A stretch of DNA of 64,000 nucleotides from Streptomyces sp. NRRL S-646 (GTDB lineage Bacteria > Actinomycetota > Actinomycetes > Streptomycetales > Streptomycetaceae). The translations under genes and the position numbers were made by a program. Positions 58,716 to 64,000 of the stretch are shown piece by piece. The notes beneath the pieces were generated by a model. The model was not told the origin of the DNA, ran no database searches, and saw nothing but the letters and a program-made list of their open reading frames with translations. Each line of letters opens with the position of its first letter. The first letter of the stretch is position 1. The DNA is taken from assembly GCF_000720765.1 (NCBI RefSeq), contig NZ_JODC01000010.1, positions 558,001 to 622,000 of the forward strand. The letters are read 5' to 3'.

Positions 58716-59630
58716 GTGCTGCGCGATGTGACTGCTGTTCGATACGTGACCCCGTTGCGGTCCGGCGGCTCCGTACCCGGAGTCGTCGAGGCCGATGACC
58801 TGGGGACGTACGTGGTGAAGTTCACCGGGTCCGCGCAGGGCCGCAAGGCGCTGGTCGCCGAGGTGATCGTGGGCGAGCTGGCCCGCGCGCTCGGGCTGCG
58901 CTTCCCCGAGCTGGTCCTTGTGCACTTCGACCCGGCGATCGCCGACGGCGAGCCCCACCAGGAGGTGCGGGAGCTCCACAGCGCCAGCGCGGGCATCAAC
59001 CTCGGCATGGACTACCTGCCGGGCGCGAGGGACTTCACCCCGGAGGTCGCGAAGTCGTTCCCGGTCGATGCCCTGGAGGCGGGCCGGATCGTCTGGCTCG
59101 ACGCGCTGACCGTGAACGTGGACCGCACGGTCCACAGCTCGAACCTGATGGTCTGGCCGACGCTCGGGATCGCGCCCCCGCGCCTGTGGCTGATCGACCA
59201 CGGGGCGGCCCTCGTCTTCCACCACCGCTGGGACAGCTCGGACCCCACCAAGGCGTACGACTTCCGGCATCACGCCCTCGGCCACTACGCCCCCGACGTG
59301 CGGGCGGCCGACGCGGAGCTGGCGCCGAAGGTCACGCGGGAGCTGCTGCGGGACATCGCCGCGGAGGTCCCCGACGCCTGGCTGGCCGGGGAGGAGGGCT
59401 TCGCGACCCCGGACGACATCCGGGCCGCGTACGTGGACTACCTCCACGCGCGCGTGGAGGCCTCCGCGGCCTGGCTCCCCACCGACTTCCCCACCCGGGA
59501 GGAACTCGCCGCCGAGGAGGCCCTGCGGACGGCGCGCACACAGGAAGGCCGCCCGAAGTGGCTGAAGCGGGTCCCCGACCTGCACGGCAAACCGGCGGCG
59601 GAACAGGATTGGTCGGTGCACCTCGGATGA
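58716..59630 (+). CDS. HipA-like kinase-fold protein
   Basis: A 304-aa protein of the stand-alone HipA-like kinase group. RYVTPLRSGGSVPGVVEADD, TYVVKFTGSAQGRKALVAEV (ATP-binding Lys), ARALGLRFPELVLVHFD, catalytic WLDALTVNVDRTVHSSNLMV (D..N.DR) and metal-binding LWLIDHGAALVFHH are all present. No HipB-like antitoxin gene is adjacent. A GTG at 58686 overlapping the synthetase stop (GTGA) is an alternative start. Its stop overlaps the next ATG (ATGA). Confidence 0.82.
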   Translation: MLRDVTAVRYVTPLRSGGSVPGVVEADDLGTYVVKFTGSAQGRKALVAEVIVGELARALGLRFPELVLVHFDPAIADGEPHQEVRELHSASAGINLGMDYLPGARDFTPEVAKSFPVDALEAGRIVWLDALTVNVDRTVHSSNLMVWPTLGIAPPRLWLIDHGAALVFHHRWDSSDPTKAYDFRHHALGHYAPDVRAADAELAPKVTRELLRDIAAEVPDAWLAGEEGFATPDDIRAAYVDYLHARVEASAAWLPTDFPTREELAAEEALRTARTQEGRPKWLKRVPDLHGKPAAEQDWSVHLG

Positions 59631-59917
59631 ACCGCGTGGGACAGGTAGTACAGATCGAGTACTGCACCCAGTGCCGCTGGCTGCCCCGCGCGGCCTGGCT
59701 GGCACAGGAGCTGCTCACCACCTTCGAGGCGGAGCTGACCGAGCTGTCGCTCAAGCCCGGAACCGGCGGTGTCTTCGTGGTGCGGGTCAACGACGAGGTG
59801 GTCTGGGACCGCCGCGAACAGGGCTTCCCGGAGCCGACGGCCGTGAAGCAGGCCGTACGCGACCGAGTGGCCCCGGGAAGGTCCCTGGGCCACTCGGACA
59901 AGGCGTCTCAGGAGTAG
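59627..59917 (+). CDS. SelT/SelW/SelH (Rdx) family protein
   Basis: A 96-aa thioredoxin-like Rdx protein. VQIEYCTQCRWLPRAAWLAQ holds the CxxC redox pair in the place of the Cys-x-x-Sec of selenoprotein W. LKPGTGGVFVVRVNDEVVWD and REQGFPEPTAVKQAVRDRV complete the fold. No selenocysteine codon. Translationally coupled to the HipA-like gene by ATGA. Redox partner unknown. Confidence 0.88.
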   Translation: MNRVGQVVQIEYCTQCRWLPRAAWLAQELLTTFEAELTELSLKPGTGGVFVVRVNDEVVWDRREQGFPEPTAVKQAVRDRVAPGRSLGHSDKASQE

Positions 59918-59918
59918 G

Positions 59919-61544
59919 TCAGCCCTTGAGCTGCTCGTACGCGGGCAGCGTGAGGAAGTCCGCGTAGTTGTCGTCCAGGGAGACCTGCAGCAGCAGGTCG
60001 TGGGCCTGCTGCCAGTGACCGGCCGCGAAGGCCTCCTCGCCGATCTCCTGGCGGATGTTGGAGAGCTCCTCGGCGGCGACCTTGCGGGCCAGCTCCGGGG
60101 TGGCCTTCTCGCCGTTCTCGAACTCGACGCCCGCGTTGATCCACTGCCAGATCTGCGAGCGGGAGATCTCGGCGGTCGCCGCGTCCTCCATGAGGTTGAA
60201 GATGGCGACCGCGCCGAGACCGCGCAGCCAGGCCTCGATGTAACGGATGCCGACCTGTACGGCGTTGACCAGGCCGTTGTACGTCGGCCTGGCGTCCAGC
60301 GAGTCGACGGCGATCAGGTCGGCGGCCTCGACGTGGACGTCCTCGCGCAGACGGTCCTTCTGGTTGGGCTTGTCGCCGAGCACCCTGTCGAAGGACTCCA
60401 TGGCGATCGGGACCAGGTCCGGGTGCGCGACCCAGGAGCCGTCGAAGCCGTCGCCCGCCTCGCGGTCCTTGTCGGCGCGGACCTTCTCGAACGCGACCTT
60501 GTTGACCTCGGCGTCCCGGCGGGACGGGATGAAGGCCGCCATGCCGCCGATCGCGTGCGCCCCGCGCTTGTGGCAGGTGCGGACGAGGAGTTCGGTGTAC
60601 GCCCGCATGAACGGCGCCGTCATCGTCACCGCGTTGCGGTCCGGCAGGACGAACTTGGCTCCGCCGTCACGGAAGTTCTTGACGATCGAGAACAGGTAGT
60701 CCCAGCGGCCCGCGTTCAACCCCGAGGCGTGGTCGCGGAGTTCGTAGAGGATCTCCTCCATCTCGTACGCGGCCGTGATCGTCTCGATCAGAACGGTGGC
60801 GCGGATGGTGCCCTGGGGGATGCCGACGTAGTCCTGCGCGAAGACGAACACCTCGTTCCACAGGCGGGCTTCGAGGTGGGACTCCGTCTTCGGGAGGTAG
60901 AAGTAGGGGCCCTTGCCGAGGTCGAGCAGCCGCTGGGCGTTGTGGAAGAAGTACAGGCCGAAGTCGACGAAGGCGCCCGGGACCTGCTTGCCGTCGGCGT
61001 CGACGAGGTGGCGCTCGTTCAGATGCCAGCCGCGCGGGCGCATGACGACCGTCGCCAGCTCCTCGTTCGGGCGCAGGGCGTACGACTTGCCGCTCGCCGG
61101 GTCGGTGAAGTCGATGTTGCGGGTGTACGCGTCGGCCAGGTTGACCTGACCGAGGACCACGTTCTCCCAGGTCGGCGCGGAGGCGTCCTCGAAGTCCGCG
61201 AGCCAGACCCTGGCGCCCGAGTTGAGGGCGTTGATGGTCATCTTGCGGTCGGTGGGGCCGGTGATCTCCACCCGGCGGTCGTTCAGGGCGGCGGGGGAGG
61301 GGGCCACCTTCCAGGAGTCGTCCGCGCGGATGGCGGCCGTCTCCGGGAGGAAGTCGAGCGCGGAGGTGCGGGCGATCTCGGCGCGGCGCTCCGCGCGGCG
61401 GGCGAGGAGTTCGTCACGCCGGGGCGTGAACCGCCGGTGCAGCTCGGCCACGAAGGCCAGGGCCGCCTCCGTGAGGACCTCCTCCTGCCGCGGCAGCGGC
61501 TCGGCGTCGACGATGGCCAGCGGGGACGGCGCTGGTGCGGACAT
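59919..61544 (-). CDS. aceB: Malate synthase A
   Basis: A 541-aa malate synthase A, which joins glyoxylate and acetyl-CoA to malate. Conserved: [98 protein letters not shown], and [20 protein letters not shown]. Length fits isoform A. It drains glyoxylate from purine catabolism or C2 growth. Isocitrate lyase is not next to it; its regulator's paired operator lies in the promoter spacer. Confidence 0.96.
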   Translation of the reverse strand: MSAPAPSPLAIVDAEPLPRQEEVLTEAALAFVAELHRRFTPRRDELLARRAERRAEIARTSALDFLPETAAIRADDSWKVAPSPAALNDRRVEITGPTDRKMTINALNSGARVWLADFEDASAPTWENVVLGQVNLADAYTRNIDFTDPASGKSYALRPNEELATVVMRPRGWHLNERHLVDADGKQVPGAFVDFGLYFFHNAQRLLDLGKGPYFYLPKTESHLEARLWNEVFVFAQDYVGIPQGTIRATVLIETITAAYEMEEILYELRDHASGLNAGRWDYLFSIVKNFRDGGAKFVLPDRNAVTMTAPFMRAYTELLVRTCHKRGAHAIGGMAAFIPSRRDAEVNKVAFEKVRADKDREAGDGFDGSWVAHPDLVPIAMESFDRVLGDKPNQKDRLREDVHVEAADLIAVDSLDARPTYNGLVNAVQVGIRYIEAWLRGLGAVAIFNLMEDAATAEISRSQIWQWINAGVEFENGEKATPELARKVAAEELSNIRQEIGEEAFAAGHWQQAHDLLLQVSLDDNYADFLTLPAYEQLKG

Positions 61545-61626
61545 GAGCTGTCACTTCCTTCAGCGGTGGCACCGGGTGCCAGTCGAACCGGGTACGGCGA
61601 GCGGCGCCCCTGGAGCGGTAGGGCGC

Positions 61627-61680
61627 TTCTGAACAGTGGATACTAGTTTCCTCATTGTGGAAGTTCAATGGTTTGTTGAT
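61627..61680 (-). promoter_or_regulatory. aceB promoter with paired operator and urate/katA-like element
   Basis: Gene strand: TCAACAAACCATTGA (61679-61665) overlaps -35 TTGAAC (61668-61663), spacer 17, -10 TAGTAT (61645-61640). Operator TTCC-ACAATGA-GGAA (61662-61648) lies inside the spacer; the degenerate box ATCC-ACTGTTC-AGAA (61641-61627) follows the -10. Centres are 21 bp apart. Confidence 0.75.
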
Positions 61681-61739
61681 GTCGAGATTCTCCGGGTCGA
61701 GGGAAGGTGGCGCTCAGTGCCACCCTGCTCACTCAAGGT

Positions 61740-62339
61740 TCACTCAAGGTGGACCAGATCGGCTTCCGTGTCGATGTCGTACGGCTGTGCCACGTCCCCG
61801 CACTCGATGAGCGTGATCGCCGGCTCGTGCGCCTTCAGATAGGCGCGGGCCCCGCGCTCCCCGGTCGCGGTCTCGGCGATCTGTGCCCAGTGGGCGCTGC
61901 CGAAGAGGACGGGATGGCCGCGTACGCCGTCGTAGGCGGCCGAGGCGAGGGACGTCTCGTCCCGGTACGCGGCCAGTACCCGCCCTGCTGCCTCGGGTCC
62001 GATCCCCGGCTGGTCGACGAGCGAGACGAGGGCGGCCCGGGCCCCCGTCCCGGCGAGCGAGTCCAGCCCGGCCCGCAGCGAGGTCCCCATGCCCTGCTCC
62101 CACTGCGGGTTCTCCACGAGCACGCACCCCTCCAGTTCCGCCTGCTCCCGTACGGCCTCGGCCCGCGCCCCCAGGACCACGTGGACGCGGGTGCAGCCGG
62201 CCGCGAGCAGCACGCCGACGGCGTGCTCGACCAGCGGCCGTCCATGGTGCTGAAGCAGCGCCTTGGGGCGTCCGCCGAGCCGCCGCCCGCCGCCGGCGGC
62301 GAGGACCAGCCCGGCCACCTGCTGTTCGTTCTCCGTCAT
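61740..62339 (-). CDS. MobA/MocA-like nucleotidyltransferase
   Basis: A 199-aa NTP transferase: VAGLVLAAGGGRRLGGRPKA signature, LLAAGCTRVHVVLGARAEAV, NPQWEQGMGTSLRAGLDSLA, LVSLVDQPGIGPEAAGRVLA, HPVLFGSAHWAQIAE. This is the CTP:molybdopterin cytidylyltransferase (MocA) type, which prepares the cofactor of xanthine-dehydrogenase-like enzymes; that would suit purine catabolism, though no such dehydrogenase is in the window. Confidence 0.83.
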   Translation of the reverse strand: MTENEQQVAGLVLAAGGGRRLGGRPKALLQHHGRPLVEHAVGVLLAAGCTRVHVVLGARAEAVREQAELEGCVLVENPQWEQGMGTSLRAGLDSLAGTGARAALVSLVDQPGIGPEAAGRVLAAYRDETSLASAAYDGVRGHPVLFGSAHWAQIAETATGERGARAYLKAHEPAITLIECGDVAQPYDIDTEADLVHLE

Positions 62340-62525
62340 GGGTCCTGCATACCTGACGCCAGGGCGAGTGCCCGGTTTCCGGGGGCTGAATTTCCGTCCG
62401 CACAGTGGCGCACCGGGTATCGGGTGGCGTTTACTGACCCGCGTCCCCCGGCGCCCGACCAGCGCCACGGGGCTTTTGCGGGTGCACGAGGAGACTGCGC
62501 ACGAGGGCGTGCAAGGGGGAGAGCT

Positions 62526-62837
62526 GTGTTGCGGAGCTTGGGGCAGAGGCCAGTGACCGGCAGCGACGAGGACCCGAGAGTGGCGGAACTGCGGACCGCG
62601 GTGTCCCGGCTGCGCCGCGAACTCGCCGCGCACCCCGCCGAGTTCCCCGACCGTGGCATAGCCGAGGACGAACTCGCCGCCCTCGCCGCGATGACGATCG
62701 ACGGCGCCCCCGAAATCCCCCGCCTGCGCCGGTCCCTGCTGCTGATCGCCGGGGCGATCGGCTCCGTGAGCGCGCTGGCCAGGGGGTTGTCGGACGTACG
62801 CAACGCAGTGGACCTGTTCGGGGAACCACCGCGCTGA
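62526..62837 (+). CDS. Small DUF5955-type protein
   Basis: A 103-aa protein (VLRSLGQRPVTGSDEDPRVA, ELRTAVSRLRRELAAHPAEF, IAEDELAALAAMTIDGAPEI, RRSLLLIAGAIGSVSALARG). Mostly helical with a weakly hydrophobic stretch near the C-terminus. I recall it as the DUF5955 family of streptomycetes; no function known. GTG 62526 follows GGGGGAG. Confidence 0.68.
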   Translation: MLRSLGQRPVTGSDEDPRVAELRTAVSRLRRELAAHPAEFPDRGIAEDELAALAAMTIDGAPEIPRLRRSLLLIAGAIGSVSALARGLSDVRNAVDLFGEPPR

Positions 62838-62987
62838 GTGCTGCGCGGGGTGCCGGATCAGGTGTGCGGCGGCTGCAGGCTGGTGCGGGGTTGCCCTTGG
62901 CTGATCAAGTGTCAGCTGCCGCCGGACCGAGGGCGGATGTCTTCATCGCCGGGCCCCGGCCACCCGTCGAACACGACGTGCTGCAAG

Positions 62988-63004
62988 GGCCCCCGCCGGG
63001 GGCC
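62988..63004. terminator. Hairpin between DUF5955 and allR genes
   Basis: GGCCCCC-GCC-GGGGGCC, a 7-bp stem lying between the convergent genes, 20 nt past the regulator's stop. The remaining part of 62838-63024 shows no gene. Confidence 0.5.
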
Positions 63005-63024
63005 GCGCCGGCGTCGCGGCGCCC

Positions 63025-63819
63025 TCACGCCGGATTCTGGCTGACCAGTGCCTCCGACAGCTCCGCCGCCACCTGCTGCAGCACCGGCACGATCTTGTCC
63101 GTCGCCGCCTCCGTGACCCGGCCCGCGGGTCCCGAGATCGAAATGGCGGCGGCGGTGGGGGAGTTGGGCACGGAGACGGCGAGGCAGCGCACCCCCATCT
63201 CCTGCTCGTTGTCGTCGACCGCGTAGCCGTCCCGGCGCACGTCCTCCAGGGCGGCGAGGAAGCCCTCCGGCGTGGTGATCGTCCTGTCCGTCGCGGCGGG
63301 CATGCCGGTGCGGGAGAGCAGGGCGCGGACCTCGTCGTCCGGGGTGTTCGCGAGCAGGGCCTTGCCGACGCCCGTGGAGTGCGGGAGGACCCGGCGGCCG
63401 ACCTCGGTGAACATCCGCATCGAGTGCTTGGACGGCACCTGGGCGACGTAGACGATCTCGTCGCCGTCGAGCAGCGCCATGTTCGCCGTCTCGCCGGTCT
63501 CCTCGACCAGGCGGGCCAGATAGGGGCGCGCCCAGGTGCCGAGCAGCCGGGCGGCGGACTCGCCGAGACGGATCAGGCGCGGGCCGAGTGCATACCGGCG
63601 GTTGGCCTGCTGGCGGACGTATCCGCAGGCCACGAGTGTGCGCATCAGTCGGTGAATGGTGGGCAGCGGCAGTCCGCTGCTCGCGGAGAGCTCGCTCAGC
63701 CCGACCTCGCCGCCCGCGTCCGCCATCCGTTCCAGCAGATCGAAGGCGCGCTCGAGGGACTGGACGCCGCCGCCGTTGGATTTGGCGGCGTCGGTGGTGC
63801 TGGCGCTGGACGTCGGCAC
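63025..63819 (-). CDS. allR: IclR-family repressor of allantoin/glyoxylate genes (AllR-like)
   Basis: A 264-aa IclR regulator. N-terminal winged helix (GGGVQSLERAFDLLERMADA, LSELSASSGLPLPTIHRLMR, GYVRQQANRRYALGPRLIRL) and C-terminal effector domain (TGETANMALLDGDEIVYVAQ, GRRVLPHSTGVGKALLA, GYAVDDNEQEMGVRCLAVSV, ISISGPAGRVT). It resembles AllR of S. coelicolor, which represses allantoin and glyoxylate genes. GTG 63819 has AAGGA at 7 nt. Its own promoter has the same paired boxes as gcl, hyi and aceB, so it is probably autoregulated and the repressor of all four. Confidence 0.88.
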   Translation of the reverse strand: MPTSSASTTDAAKSNGGGVQSLERAFDLLERMADAGGEVGLSELSASSGLPLPTIHRLMRTLVACGYVRQQANRRYALGPRLIRLGESAARLLGTWARPYLARLVEETGETANMALLDGDEIVYVAQVPSKHSMRMFTEVGRRVLPHSTGVGKALLANTPDDEVRALLSRTGMPAATDRTITTPEGFLAALEDVRRDGYAVDDNEQEMGVRCLAVSVPNSPTAAAISISGPAGRVTEAATDKIVPVLQQVAAELSEALVSQNPA

Positions 63820-63899
63820 GGCGCGTTCCTTTCGGGACTGGCGGGAAGGGCAGAAGCCTACCCGCCGGTCGGTTGACTCCCCGCTTGTGCGTAGCTCCG

Positions 63900-63942
63900 T
63901 TCTGCTTGCTGGAATTCTAATTCCGCTTTGTGGAAACGTCCA
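63900..63942 (-). promoter_or_regulatory. allR promoter with paired operator
   Basis: Gene strand: -35 TGGACG (63942-63937), spacer 17, -10 TAGAAT (63919-63914). Perfect box TTCC-ACAAAGC-GGAA (63935-63921) fills the spacer; degenerate box TTCC-AGCAAGC-AGAA (63914-63900) follows the -10. Same layout as aceB. Nothing else is recognised from 63943 to the window end. Confidence 0.78.
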
Positions 63943-64000
63943 GAGTGGGCTCGGGGGGTGCACTGTGGAGAAGTGTGCCCTTGACGGCGCGGAAGCGGGA

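Overview
The window is chromosomal DNA from a Streptomyces or a very close relative. The evidence is very high GC with strong third-position GC bias, long shadow ORFs in every frame, many GTG starts, GTGA/ATGA start-stop overlaps, and several genes that begin 6-7 nt after a TANNNT -10 box (leaderless). The gene content also fits: LAL and GAF-LuxR regulators next to a FadD1-like acyl-CoA synthetase, a complete mce locus, and glyoxylate carboligase, malate synthase and an IclR regulator of the AllR type. No tRNA, rRNA, CRISPR array, integrase or intact insertion sequence was seen.

Layout: 1-4.8 kb, a CorA-type transporter, a winged-helix protein with a low-complexity insert, a LysE exporter divergent from a LysR regulator, and a tautomerase. 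4.8-13.9 kb, a secreted trypsin, a LAL regulator, a GAF-LuxR regulator divergent from two coupled acyl-CoA synthetases, and a zinc-ribbon/Mrr-like protein. 13.9-20.2 kb, glyoxylate-to-glycerate genes (gcl, glxR, hyi) with a catalase between them. 20.3-31.2 kb, an eleven-gene minus-strand mce operon: ATPase, two YrbE permeases, MceA-F and two Mce-associated proteins. 31.2-35.5 kb, a membrane-tethered ECF sigma factor, a secreted lytic transglycosylase and a PHP-PolX protein. 35.6-38.8 kb, a secreted beta-propeller protein and a decayed ArsR-rhodanese gene. 38.9-44.8 kb, urate catabolism: two small proteins (one HTH), OHCU decarboxylase, HIU hydrolase, uricase, 8-oxoguanine deaminase and an NCS2 purine permease. 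44.8-55.1 kb, mixed housekeeping and regulatory genes. 55.1-59.9 kb, two divergent IucA/IucC-type siderophore synthetases, one carrying an 11-copy 39-bp in-frame minisatellite, with a HipA-like kinase and a SelW-like protein downstream. 59.9-64 kb, malate synthase, a MobA-like transferase, a small DUF5955-type protein and the IclR/AllR-type repressor.

How the genes work together: urate is taken up and oxidised to allantoin in the middle of the window. Allantoin breakdown, presumably encoded beyond the right edge, gives glyoxylate. Gcl, Hyi and GlxR or malate synthase then consume it. The sequence carries direct evidence for a shared switch. gcl, hyi, aceB and the IclR gene each have a pair of TTCC-N7-GGAA boxes exactly 21 bp apart, always one perfect and one degenerate. 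A second element, a 19-nt sequence overlapping the -35 box, is shared by catalase and the urate operon. That makes sense because uricase releases hydrogen peroxide. A third pairing of 38-nt near-identical sequences puts a candidate ECF-type promoter in front of both the mce operon and the lytic transglycosylase, on either side of the membrane-tethered sigma factor gene.
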